64,000 bases of DNA from Cristatella mucedo (lineage: Eukaryota > Bryozoa > Phylactolaemata > Cristatellidae), in the NCBI GenBank assembly GCA_009760855.2, contig WPIO01000069.1:1390501-1454500 (forward strand), read 5' to 3'. This document shows positions 44,490 through 54,789 of this stretch, in pieces. A program made the position numbers and the translations under genes. The notes under the pieces were generated by a model, which made no database searches, was not told the DNA's origin, and worked only from the letters and a program-made list of their open reading frames with translations. Each line of letters opens with the position of its first letter. The stretch's first letter is position 1.

Positions 44490-46745
44490 AGCTGACACGT
44501 TCGACGAGTTTGCACTTCTGACAAAGCACACTGTGCCCCGGCCCAGACGGCGTATGGTTAACCACAGACATTAAACTAGCCAGGTCTACTAAACGAAAGC
44601 TTTAAAAAGCATACACAAGATCCGGACTAGCAGTCCATCGACAGGCATATGAAGACTATTGTAGGTCGAACAAATCAATCCTAGCAAAGGCCAAGTCTAG
44701 CTTCTATAGAAACATTGTTGAATCACAGATGCACAATCCAACGATGCTGATGTCGACAATAAACCATCTCCTCAACCGATCCCAGATTAGCTCCTTACCT
44801 GATTATCCTTGTGATGCTCTAACCTATCGCTTCTCTCGATTCTTTGCGCAGAAGATAGACAAGATCAGGGAATCCATCCCTGCGATGACAACCTCAACCA
44901 CTAGAATGCTGTTCCTCGGTTCCTGGCTGCACCTCAATGTCTGCATTTAATCAGGTCACTTGTGATCTAGTCCTGAAGTTCGTATCTCAATCAAAGGAGA
45001 CAATAAGTCCAATCCTCTGGAGCCTATTCAAACTGTCCTGATCATACTTTCCATTGATTTGCTGCTGCCATACATAACTAACATCATCAATATGTGATTA
45101 GCCTCAGGTGATGTCCCACCACCTTTCAAAAAAGCTGTTGTCAAGCCATTTTTCAAGAAAGCTACACTAGACCAAGAGAATTAAGCAACTACCACCCAGT
45201 CTCCCTTCTACCATTCCTATCGAAGACGCTGGAACGGGAGGTAGCAGACCAGCTGAACTCATATATAGAAACCTCACATCTTGCTAGTAAGTTCCAGTCT
45301 GGCTTTAGAGCTAATCCTCCACAGAGTCAGTATTGCTTCGAGTATTAAACGACCTACTTAGGAATGCAGACATGGGTAGACTGTCTCTGCTTGTTTTGCT
45401 CGATCATTCGGATGCTTTTGACACCATCGATCACAAAGCTCTTCTAGAGCATCTCTCATCTCGCCTGGGCATCAGTGGCACTGCTCTGCAGTGGTTCAGG
45501 TCATATCTCAGTGGGAGACTCCAGAGTATTGACGTGAAGGGACATAGATCATCTGAGGTACCTCTGAAATAGGGCGTAACTCAGGGCTCCGTGCTGGGTC
45601 CGGTTCTTTTCGCAGTTTGTACTCTCCCTCTTGCTGATGTGATTGCCAAGCACAATCTAGGTTTTCACTTCTATGCGGATGACACTAAGTTGTACCTTTA
45701 CTTTCATCCCACCCAGCCTTCGAGCACCTGAAATTCTCTCAACTCACTTGCTGCATGTATTCATGACATCTGCACATGGATGGCAGCACATTTTCTAAAA
45801 CTAAAGGATGATAAAACAAAGTTACTAGTTATGGGCAGAGCCAGTGTGATTGAGAAATTGGAAAGACTGACGCTCAAAATTGGTTCTGCCAGCATATCTC
45901 CAGTTGAATCAGCTCAAAATCTAGGTGTCATATTCCAAAGCGACCTCTCGTTAGACAACCATATAAGCTCCACAGTCAAATATGCGTACTTTAAGCTTCA
46001 TAACATTGGTAAAATTCGGGTTTATTTAGATAAGGATACCACGTCCAAGTTGGTCCATGCATTCGTGACATCCCATCTCGACTTCTGCAACTCGCTGCTC
46101 GTTGGCCTACCAGCATATGCGATCATGCGATTGCAGCTGGTGCAAAACTCTGCAGCTAGGCTTGTCTGTCGTGAGCGTGGCAGTTGCAGCATTACTCCGC
46201 GTCTCTCCGACCTGCACTGGCTACCAGTCAAGAAACGGATTGACTTCCAGGCTTTTTCGCTTACTTTTAGGTCACTTCATTATTTGGCTCCAGCCTATCT
46301 CTCTGATCTACTGCGAAGCACCCGTTTTTTGGAATCCAACAGTCTACAAATACCCGATACAAATCTCTAATCCTTTGGAGACCGTGCATTTAGTTCGTAT
46401 GCTCCCAAAGCCTGGAACTTCCTCCCGACCTGCGTAAGAACATCCCCTGACCTGACCCCATTTAAAATTAATTTAAAAACACACTTATTTAGGACAGCAT
46501 TTAGTGGGGCCCTGTGATTCGTCCTTGATGTGCTAATGCGTCCTGACACTGTGCATGCTGCCACTAACCACATTTGCATGCTGACCCAGTGCATGTCACC
46601 CCTAACCATATTAATATTTTTTGTTTGTCAAGCATGATTTTACTCATCATTCAATTGAATTTTCATTTGCAGCAAACGTAAAGCGCCTAGACAGAGATTG
46701 ATTTCTCTGAGGGCTCTTAATCAAATGCATTGCTATTACTAATAA
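44490..46745 (+). mobile_element. Longest family A LINE copy
   Basis: About 2.25 kb, truncated just after the endonuclease. The EN-RT linker (44729-44910) has TINHLLNRSQISSLP and FSRFFAQKIDKIRES. The RT follows, with KAVVKPFFKKATL (about 45130), palm [12 protein letters not shown] (about 45412), an intact YADD at 45672-45683, and HFLKLKDDKTKLL (45786-45825). The C-terminal region (to about 46520) stays open for 196 codons (45780-46370). The 3' hairpin is at about 46678-46720. It has frameshifts around 45180-45330 and a stop at about 45571. It serves as the family A reference. Confidence 0.9.
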
Positions 46746-46754
46746 TAATAATAC

Positions 46755-47300
46755 ATCTGAATTTCAAAATAATTCGTTATACACCAGAAGCAAAGTTGAT
46801 TTTTTCGGCTGAGGAGCTGTAAACACAGTCTGGGACTTATAGTAGCAAAGGTTACAGTTTTAGTAAATGTGTTTAGCTCTTTTACCACGACTCGCTCCGG
46901 TATCTTTGGTAGAAACGGTAGAAGGGAGACTGATCGGAAGCTGCTCAAATTCTCTTCGAATAGCGTGACTTTCTTGAGTAGCTGCCTGACTACAGCCTCT
47001 TTGAAAGAAGCAGGGACGAGATAAGAGGCAAATGACATGCATGTCCTGCTTATTGCCTAAGTAATGGAAACTTGCAACCGACCAATGCATAGTACGAGCA
47101 GGACAGTGCTAATAGGGTTCAGAGTAATAAATTTTAGTTAAGATATGAACCTCGCGAGGAGGTAAATAGTGACATTTATGAATGTAGACAGTCAGTCGCT
47201 GCATTGAATTGAGGGAAAAGTATCTGAGGAGGTATCTGCCATCTCAACAATGCACTCCCTGATCTTGTCTATCTTGTTGACAAATCACCTAGAGAAGTGA
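46755..47300 (-). mobile_element. Family A LINE, RT N-terminal part only
   Basis: Minus strand reads ASFKEAVVRQLLKKVTL, SVSLLPFLPKIPERVV (within 47038-46760), equivalent to KAVVKPFFKKATL and LLPFLSKTLE of the reference copy. The EN-RT linker (ACTCCCTGATCTTGTCTATC in plus sense, 47255) extends to about 47300. The 3' half is missing, which is not normal for target-primed copies and implies a deletion or rearrangement. Confidence 0.7.
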
Positions 47301-47304
47301 TCAG

Positions 47305-49020
47305 TTGGATCGTCACAGAGATCATTTTGTAAGAAGCTAACCCGGCAGCAGCTACTGAGATGGTTAATTGTCAACATCAGCATTTTTCAATGTGCATCTT
47401 TGTGATAATTTTTTTAAAGAATTTAGACTTGGCCATCGCCAAGACTGACACGGACAGTCAGTCCTGATCTGTTGTATGTTCTATCTAGGTTGAGCCTAGT
47501 AGATATAGCTGGTAAGGCAGTTTAACCATCAGCAGTTTAAGGCAAAAACAATAAGAATTGGCTCATATCAGAATTGCAGTAATTAAAGAAATCAGGACAG
47601 CTCATTCAAACTCACTCAATGTGGTTAAAAATCACTATTGTTTATATTTAACTGACACCTAAGACATTTGAAGAGTTTTCCGTGGTAATTTCCGAAAAAA
47701 ATTTAAAGTCTCTCTCCCCCAAGTTGCTTAATTTATTAGCAGTCTTGAAATACAATTATAGGAAAGAAAAATGGATTGACTTTGAACTCGCCCACAAATA
47801 AATATAATAAAACGGTATCCAAGAAAAATCCTGCTAACCGTGATTTTTGTGTATTGAAAACAGTAACAAACTTAAAAAAATGTTTAAAAAATATTGATCC
47901 ATATACAGCTTTGAAAAAATAATTCTCACAGCGAAAAGTACAACGTAAAAATATGCAAGCATATCTACTGACAGAACGAGAAATTGCAGGTACGACTGGC
48001 ATACGCCCCCATAGGTAACTCATATATCCAATCACTTTGATAGTTAGAAAAAGCTTTGTGGGTCCGGCAAAAGACATGGCTCACAGCAACATCGTGTTCA
48101 TTCTATTTAAAAACTCGACCATGGTACTCTCTGGATATAACCCCAGCTGCCATTCTTATTTACAACAAAATTGTGTAGCCCATGAATGAATTATGATAAT
48201 TCTAATCATTTTAATGTGAAAACTGGTGTTATTAAAGTGATTTTTTATAATGACCTAAGCTTTCAATGTTTAAAAATAGTTATCTTAAATGCGACATTTC
48301 TTTCATGTGCCCCAATGCTGCTTTATAGCTTAATGTAAAACATATTTTACGAAACTAACGAATTTTCTTTCGTTTGGTTAGGATACTGTCAAAATATGAG
48401 CTTGCGTTTATTCTAACACTATATGCTAAGCCTAACTACAGTGTTGTAAGATTATTTTTTATCTTTTAAGGATTAGCTGTAGCTCAAATTCCCAAAGATT
48501 TATATTAGTATGGTCTCACAAAGTTTTCGCTAATATTGAAAAGATTACCCATTAATCAAGTTCAAAAAGAATTCTACATACAACATTAGCCTTGTTTGAT
48601 TACGTACCGATCAGACTATGTTAAAACGATTTAACTTCCATTACGATTGCTACTGAAAGGCAATTCGGATGTGTCTGAAAGTGCTACCATCTTATTCTAT
48701 TCAATTGAAATTCCCCTCACGAGAAAAAATAAACAGACACCACCAACATCTACTCCTTTCCATGACCTATCGGCTGCTTTTACTTTGGGTTTCTTTCTAC
48801 ACGAAACAGGACCATAAGAGGCCTGCTGCTTTTACAAAAGAGATTTTAATCGTGCCCTCCCCCGCCCGACGCAATAGTAAACGACGGGCTTACAACATTC
48901 ACTTACAGAGCTTCAGCAGGATATTTTATAATTGTATTCATTATAATATTAGGTGTTTTCAAAGCATTCTAAGAAACTTATTGCATTCTGGGCACATTAC
49001 ATTGTGTGTTAAATTTTCAT
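47305..49020. other. No gene seen
   Basis: Mostly AT-rich. Two ORFs of 113 codons (48077-47736, minus) and 117 codons (48669-49022, plus) have biased, hydrophobic or basic composition without domain motifs; I do not call them genes. Confidence 0.4.
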
Positions 49021-49024
49021 AGTC

Positions 49025-49720
49025 AATATGTGTCCATGCACAGATCGAGGTAACATGCACTGTGTCAGCACCTGTATTATTGCTGGTTGTAACTACAACA
49101 GTGCTAACACTCGAAGGCATATTATGAACGAATTACATCGTTGGACTGAAGGCAATAAGAATTAAGTATATTTTTAGCTTGTTTTGAATATCATCTAGGA
49201 AGAATGTCGTAACGGCCGTTCTTAACGAGTTTCCTGGCTTTGTCACAGTAAAACCAAATTCTGCAGTCTTATGGAAAGCAAATTGTTTCCATGTAACTAC
49301 AGGCTCTTACCATATATTGAAAAACGAGTTCAGTCAGACAAGCTGATCGTATACTGCCTAGCTTGAACGATAAGTAGCTTTGATGGGTCAGCTCGGGCCA
49401 CAGTAATAAGGGAACTAATATAGAGAGACGGCAACTTGAATTCAATTTGTAGCTTCGTTTGAAACCCGTAAAAGAATGAGACATTTTGCGACGGGAAACT
49501 GTGATACTCGCAACCGGCACTCAGAGCTTTAGCATTTATCACCCTGAAAAACTATGCCGGTAGGGAAGCCAGCAGTGAGTTACTGAAGTCGTTGCTGGAT
49601 TTCACAAATATGTATATCATTTTGAATTGAGTGTCCCTGTCTAAGCTAATCATGATATATTTAGCAAGACCATGTAACTTAAAGTAGGGAGTTATGACTG
49701 TGGAGTTTACTTGTAACTTA
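49025..49720 (-). mobile_element. Old family A LINE
   Basis: Plus-orientation landmarks: GTAACATGCACTGTGTCAGCA (in part, 49050), AGTTTCCTGGCTTTG (49226), TTGAATTCAATTTGTAGC (49436) and GGGAAGCCAGCAGTGAGTTAC (in part, 49562). Eroded. Confidence 0.5.
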
Positions 49721-50105
49721 CTTTAGTAACTTGTAATTTACTTGTTTACTTGTTGTTTACTAGTAAAAGGCTTTATTCGAACCAGACCCTTGATTAGGTG
49801 CATATGCAACAGGATATATGTTGAAAAAGTCAATTGTAAGAACCAGCTCACCAGTTGGTAATTAACACTTGGTGCAGTTTAATTTATTAATTAGGCTGCA
49901 GACTATATGTGAAGGTCATCAAAATAAGCAGCAGCAAAGTTGGAATAGTTGGACCGGCTTTGACTGCTTAGGCGGACCAGCAAAACTCATATATCGAAAC
50001 CTCACACATTGCTAATAGGTTCCAGTCTGGCTTTAAAGCTAATCACTCCACAGAGTCAGCATTGCTTAGGATATACAACAACCGAATTAGGAATGCAGAC
50101 ATGGG

Positions 50106-50111
50106 TAGAGT
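50106..50111. repeat. Target-site duplication TAGAGT, left
   Basis: Matches 50259-50264 on the other side of the SINE; the empty site in other family A copies reads GGTAGAGTGTC. Confidence 0.85.
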
Positions 50112-50258
50112 CGCGGTGGTTTGGTCCAGTGGTTAAGGTGCTCGCCCCGACCAAGGTATGGCTGAGGTTGTGGGCTCGAGCCCTGAGGCATATGTGAAGC
50201 CCCTGAATAGAGATTAAGTTCTCTTGGGGCGCTATATAAATGAATTATATTTATATTT
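50112..50258 (+). mobile_element. tRNA-derived SINE with a family A-like tail
   Basis: A box: TGGTCCAGTGG at 50122-50132. B-box position: GGGCTCGAGCCC at 50172-50183, about 40 bp further, as in a tRNA. After a short body comes a hairpin, CCCC (50200-50203) and AGAGA paired with TCTCT and GGGG (50226-50229), followed by GCGCTATATAAATGA and an AT-rich end. The loop AGATTAAGTTCTCT is identical to that of family A LINEs. Flanked by the direct repeat TAGAGT (50106-50111 and 50259-50264). The interrupted LINE sequence is contiguous in other copies (compare 2275-2300), so the borders are exact. Confidence 0.92.
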
Positions 50259-50264
50259 TAGAGT
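50259..50264. repeat. Target-site duplication TAGAGT, right
   Basis: Partner of 50106-50111. Confidence 0.85.
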
Positions 50265-51689
50265 GTCAGTGCTTGTTTTGCTCGATCTTTCGGCAGCTTT
50301 TGATACCATCGATCACAAAGTTCTTCTAGAGCGCCTCTCATCTCGCCTGGGCATCACTGGCACTGCTCTGCAGTGGTTCAGGTCCTATCTCAGTGAGTGA
50401 CTCCAGAGTAATAACGTGAATGAACAAAGATCATCTGAGGTACCTCTGAAATAAGACGAACCTAAGGGCTGGGTGCTAGATCCGGTTCCCTTAATGGTTT
50501 ATACCCTCCCTCTTACTGATATGATTGACAATAACAATCTAGGCTTTCCCTTCTTTGCGGATGACACTCCGTTTTACATTTGCTTTGATCCCTCCCAGCC
50601 TTCGGCCACCTCGAATTCTCTCAACTCCCTGGCTGTATATATTGATGACATCCTCACATAGATGGCAGCCAATTTTCTAAAACAAAATGACGGTAAAACC
50701 TACTTACTAGGCAAACCCATTGTGATTCAGAAATTGTAAAGGCTTAAAATAAAAATTGGCTCTGCCAGCATATCTCCAGTTGAATCAACTCGAAATCTAG
50801 GTTTCATATTCCAAAGTGGCCTCTCGTTAGCCGAACACATCAGCTCCACAGTCAAATCTGCCTATTTTCAGCTTTAAAACATTGCTAAAATTGGGGCATG
50901 TTTTGATAAGTATACCACATCTTAGTGCGTCTATGCATTCCTGACATCCAGTCTCGACTTCTGAAATCACTGCTCCCTGACATTATGGCATGTGCGATGA
51001 GGCTACTGCAGCTGGTGTGAAACTCCACTGCAAAGCTTAGCTGTAGTGAGCATCGCAGTTGCCACATTACTCCACTTCTCGCCGACCTGCACTGGGTACC
51101 AGTCAAGCAACGAATTTACTTAAAGGTTTTGTCGCTTACTTTTAGGTCACTTCGTTCTTTATATCCAGCCTATCTCTCAGATATACTCCTAAATCAGGCC
51201 AAGCATAGTACCACCTGCTTTTCGGAATCCAACAGACTACAAATACCCTGTACAAACCTCAAATCCTTTGGAGAACGTGCATTTAGTTCGTATGCTTCCA
51301 AAGCCTGGAAGTCCCTCCCGACCTGCGTCAGAACATCCCCTGACCTGACTACATTTAAAAAGAATTTAAAAACAAACTTATTTAGGACAGCATTTTGTGG
51401 GTCCCTGTGATTTGTCCTTGATGTGCTTATGCGTGCCGACACTGTGCATGCCCTCAGTAACCACATTTGCATGCTGACACTGTGAATAACACCCCTAACC
51501 ATGTTATTCATTTTCTTGTTTATGAAGCATGATTTGACTCACCATTCAATTGCATTTCCGCTTGCAGCAAATGTAAAGCGAATTGAGAGATCAAGTTCTC
51601 TAAGGGCGCTTTATCACGTGCCCTCCTATTAATAATAATAAAGAAGGACTAAGGCTAAGATACGATTGAGTGGCATCTGCAGCGTAATA

Positions 51690-52495
51690 TTGGTGCAAAC
51701 CTCGTTTGGAGATTACAGATGCAAATGTTAGATTATAAACAGTTAAAAAAACTGGACATACAACAAAGACTGTCGGCACCCTTTAAATCTGTCATTCCTT
51801 AGATGAGAAGTGACTGTGACAATTGTACTATCTCCTTACTTCCGTCTCATCATGATTATCCTAATGCCCTTCCGGCTGGGCTACTTAAGACAGCAACTAG
51901 GCTACTGTAGCTGGCTGTGAATACGGCTGCAAGAGAAGTCTTCAAGCCCCAGAGGTTTGAAAACGCGTCTGCTTTGCTAAACTGGCTAGGATGGCTGCCG
52001 TTCGATCAATGGATATAGTGAAAAGTTCTTAAGCTCACCCACAAGGCTTGTCTCCTTCGTACCTAGTAAAACTGCTGCACCAGTTTCAACCTCTTCGTGC
52101 CCTGAGCTTTTGTTTGGACAATAAACTAGCTATTCTATTCCTCAGCTTAAAATTGTTGGCTACAGAAGCTTTGGCTCTGCAGATCCTAGACTATAGAAAT
52201 CACTTCCACAAGACTTATGCAGCGAAGACTAATCGCATGCTGCCGACTATGGCTCATCCTTTTCAGAGTTCCTGCCCTCATAACTCCATGGTACTCACTA
52301 CCTTAACTGCTCTCCTGACTCTGTGCTGCTTACAACTTTCTTTTGTTTTTGTGTGAGAAGAAGTCTTTTGGCTACCGAATGGTTATCTAAAGCCGCTTAG
52401 GCTATGAGTGCCCTATACAAAACTCTCCTGAGTAACACCAAACATTATGTATAGCTCCGTAAAGTTACACGAGGAGATACATTACATTAGTATTT
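51690..52495 (+). mobile_element. Family B LINE, diverged, 5'-truncated
   Basis: C-terminal half: LRSCLPQW-equivalent near 51820, ...LPAGLLKTA (about 51867), then SYLVKLLHQFQPLRAL (52051-52100) and the 3' UTR. It ends with hairpin remains (52437-52465) and ACATTACATTAG at 52484-52495. The open 102-codon stretch at 52048-52356 is a chance survivor with a shifted end. Confidence 0.7.
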
Positions 52496-52499
52496 TAGC

Positions 52500-53177
52500 C
52501 TCTCTATATGATACGACGAGATCCATTGTGGGTCAGAGCCAGTGATGCCAATATGAGATAAGCTGTACTCGAGTGAGTTGGTGATACTTTAGCTCAGTTC
52601 CCTGCAAAAGGGTAAGGGGAAATGCATGCATAGTCGTAATTAGTGTTTAAATTCCCAAGAAGGTCGTTATACGTTAGGCACGACGAGGACTCTGAGGAAT
52701 AAATATCTCTCTAGAACATGAGTTGAACTTGTATACCACGCCTGAAGGTTCAATGTAAGATTCTAAGCTACCAGATGAGTTAACAGCCTCTTTTATCGAA
52801 GACCCGTTACAGAAGTCAAGAGAGGATGTCACAAATGTATGGGCCAAGTTAGTCGTGGTATCTTTATCTAAGAAACCCGAATTTTAGCAATGTTATGTAG
52901 CTAAAAGTAGGTGGGCTTGACTAAGGAGCTGATTTGCATGCTGACCCTGTGCATGTCACCAATAACCATGTTATTCATTTTGTTTGTTTTTCAAGCATGA
53001 TTTTACTTACCATTCAATTGCATTTCCCTTTGCAGCAAATGTAAAGCGCCTAGAAGGAGATTAAGTTCTCTGAGGGCGCTTTATCAAGTACATTATTATT
53101 ATTATTATTATGTGACCGTCTATCGAGAGATCACTTTGGAGCATGGCGCCTATATTTCGAGCTGATTCAACAAGGTA
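52500..53177 (-). mobile_element. Family A LINE, diverged, hosting a nested 3' end
   Basis: Minus-strand fragment: AGTCAAGAGAGGATGTCAC (about 52815) and TTTATCTAAGAAACCCGAAT (about 52863) in plus sense are the LDFCNSLL and KIRVYLDK regions in reverse. After the insertion (52932-53111) the copy continues GTGACCGTCTATCGAGAG to about 53177. Its own 3' UTR is not clearly recognisable. Confidence 0.6.
52932..53111 (+). mobile_element. Young family A 3' end (about 180 bp) nested in family A
   Basis: Plus strand: TTTGCATGCTGACCCTGTGC, the 3' UTR, hairpin AAAGCGCC...GGGCGCTTT (53043-53083) and (TTA)n at about 53091-53111. The flanking family A sequence joins as GGAGCTGAT | GTGACCGTC. Nearly identical to the 3' end of the copy at 55917-56450. 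Confidence 0.85.
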
Positions 53178-53325
53178 TTGCAAGCGCTCCTCGTCTGATG
53201 AAGGTATACCACCCACTAAGTCAACGGCTCGGTCGAGGCAGTCATTTTTTATTTGAAGCAGGCATGCATCGCGTAAAGCACAGCATGTGGAATGCCTGAG
53301 TGACTCTAAAAATCGCCGATTATAC
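53178..53325 (-). other. Unassigned open segment of about 49 codons
   Basis: Directly upstream (minus sense) of the LINE fragment the frame stays open with non-LINE sequence (RRFLESLRHSTC, ALRDACLLQIKN, LVGGIPSSDEERLQYL). An acceptor-like GATTTTTAG at about 53312-53304 would give phase 1. It may be a captured exon piece, part of a divergent LINE, or chance. Confidence 0.25.
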
Positions 53326-53348
53326 ATATATATATATATATATATATT
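53325..53348. repeat. (AT)n microsatellite
   Basis: About 12 AT units. Confidence 0.9.
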
Positions 53349-53349
53349 C

Positions 53350-54098
53350 ATTAAATTATTTATTTACACAAATCCCATGGGGTCGACGGGGAGATGCCAC
53401 CAGCCAACCAACATCTGAGCTATATTTCTGAATAAATAAATTTTAGACTACCTTTTTGTGATCGTCTTATTTTTCAAAAGCCACTGCTTGAGCCACCAAG
53501 TTTACATACAATCTGTAAGGATATAATACTCACTGCAGCCATATATTGCAAGCATTTGAGAGCTGCCGTTATCCATGCACACTCATATTTTGTTCCAGCA
53601 GTTTATTTATAGCAATATAGTTTAAACACGTCTTAATCTGTCACAAAAATTGTTCAATACCTTCACGTATGCTTATATGCATGGGGTAATCGTATTGTAT
53701 CTTTAGAAAATGAATTCCGACAGCTATATTATTTGTCTTTGATGAACTGTGCATATTCATTTGCCAGACTAAGGTTGTGTGAACACAAGCACTTCTCTAG
53801 GTTTAGAAAAGCGGGTAGGATAGTCTAATTTGGCTATACTAGCGATTGGATGCTAACAGGCAACCTGTGTCACCCCGTTGACTCGTCGGCCACTCGGATG
53901 TTCGGATATGGATATCACTTGAGTTTAATGTGTTGCTCCACAGGATTCGAAAGCTCGCTTTGCATATCCAAACGACAGCACTATTTTATTATGTATACAC
54001 AACCTGAACAAATACTCTATGAGGACAGCCATCCCGTCAAACAAGTAATCAAAGTAAATGTATATGAAAACTACAATTAATGTCACTTGAAAAAAATT
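53350..54098. other. No gene called; one weak exon candidate
   Basis: At 53581-53534 (minus) a 48-bp phase-1 open stretch (CMDNGSSQMLAIYGC) lies between a poor AG and a good donor GTGAGT. The acceptor lacks a pyrimidine tract, so I leave it uncalled. Confidence 0.3.
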
Positions 54099-54099
54099 A

Positions 54100-54230
54100 A
54101 TTATATAATTAGTTATATAGTGCCCCAAGAGTACTTGATCTCTATTCAGGCACTTCAAATATGCCTCGGGGCTCGAGCCCACGCCCTCGGGGCGAGCACC
54201 TTGACCGCTTGACCAAACCAGCTCGGCAAC
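54100..54230 (-). mobile_element. tRNA-derived SINE
   Basis: Reverse copy of the SINE at 50112-50258: head GCCGAGCTGGTTTGGTCAAG (54229-54210), B-box GGGCTCGAGCCCC (54181-54169), and hairpin with GATCTCTATT variant at about 54122-54150. The AT-rich end lies at 54100-54120. Confidence 0.8.
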
Positions 54231-54231
54231 T

Positions 54232-54737
54232 TAAATATCTAAGCAATTACAAACAATGGTAGTTCGATAAAAATTGACATTTTTTGATCCGTAACTGAGG
54301 GCCCAATGCTATCCTCAAACGGCTGGAATTCTTTCAATGTAGTTAGAAAATCTCTACAAGCATTGATTTTAGGTTGTCATATCTTACATTTTTTTTTAAA
54401 TGAAGTACAGCAATTCTATTTCAGGAGTGTCCTACAGTAAAAATGACTATCCCACAATAACGTTTACCAGCACCTTTATGTAGGCCATGATAGTGCACAT
54501 TCAACTGTTACTCTTACGCATTTTTTCTTTTATTATCAACATAAAGCAAAGATAAAACGAAGCTGACTTAATTAATTGATTTTTCAAATTTCAACTGTTT
54601 AAACTTTCCTTATGCCATTACGACTAAACGAAGTCTAAGCGGGCTAATCAATCACGCATGATAACCAGTGAGGAGATCTGAAACTGGTTACTTCCAACAT
54701 CATGTATTTTAGAACTTGGGGCATTTATCGTACATAC
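54232..54737. other. No gene seen, presumed intron
   Basis: AT-rich; no repeat recognised. Confidence 0.45.
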
Positions 54738-54788
54738 CTATTGGACGTTTAAGTCGTTTAGATTGTACAGCGAACTCCACACCATAGT
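54738..54788 (-). CDS. Candidate 51-bp mini-exon
   Basis: On the minus strand a good acceptor (TTCGCACTTACCAG, AG at 54790-54789) precedes 51 bp ending at donor GTATGT (54737-54732). Phase 1 at both ends, a multiple of three, open: YGVEFAVQSKRLKRPI plus split codons. The basic stretch SKRLKR is notable. If it belongs to the Ig gene it lies upstream of the V-like exon 38554-39021 and could be an optional linker. Small size means chance cannot be excluded. Confidence 0.4.
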   Translation of the reverse strand, partial: TMVWSSLYNLNDLNVQ

Positions 54789-54789
54789 C

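Larger units (their letters stand above)
49970..51640 (+). mobile_element. Family A LINE carrying a nested SINE
   Basis: 5'-truncated in RT: SYIETSHIANRFQSGFKA (about 49988-50040), then the SINE at 50112-50258. It resumes with [20 protein letters not shown] (about 50273-50332), FADD at about 50556, the C-terminal blocks up to AFSSYASKAWKSLP (about 51280-51325), and the hairpin at 51575-51615 with a TTAATAATAATAA tail. Stops and a frameshift occur; moderately young. Confidence 0.88.

Noticed and set aside
43670-44500. 5'-inversion (twin priming) joining 43670-44480 and 44490-46745
   Set aside because: Both pieces contain their own 3' ends and differ in decay, so they are separate insertions.
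47736-48077. 113-codon minus-strand ORF with hydrophobic stretches
   Set aside because: Phe/Lys-rich composition as expected from AT-rich noncoding DNA; no domain, no splice context.
48669-49022. 117-codon plus-strand ORF
   Set aside because: No motif, low-complexity, no promoter or splice context; may be chance.
50112-50258. A tRNA gene
   Set aside because: A- and B-box-like motifs are present, but there is no folding acceptor stem and a LINE-like tail and TSD follow. It is a SINE.
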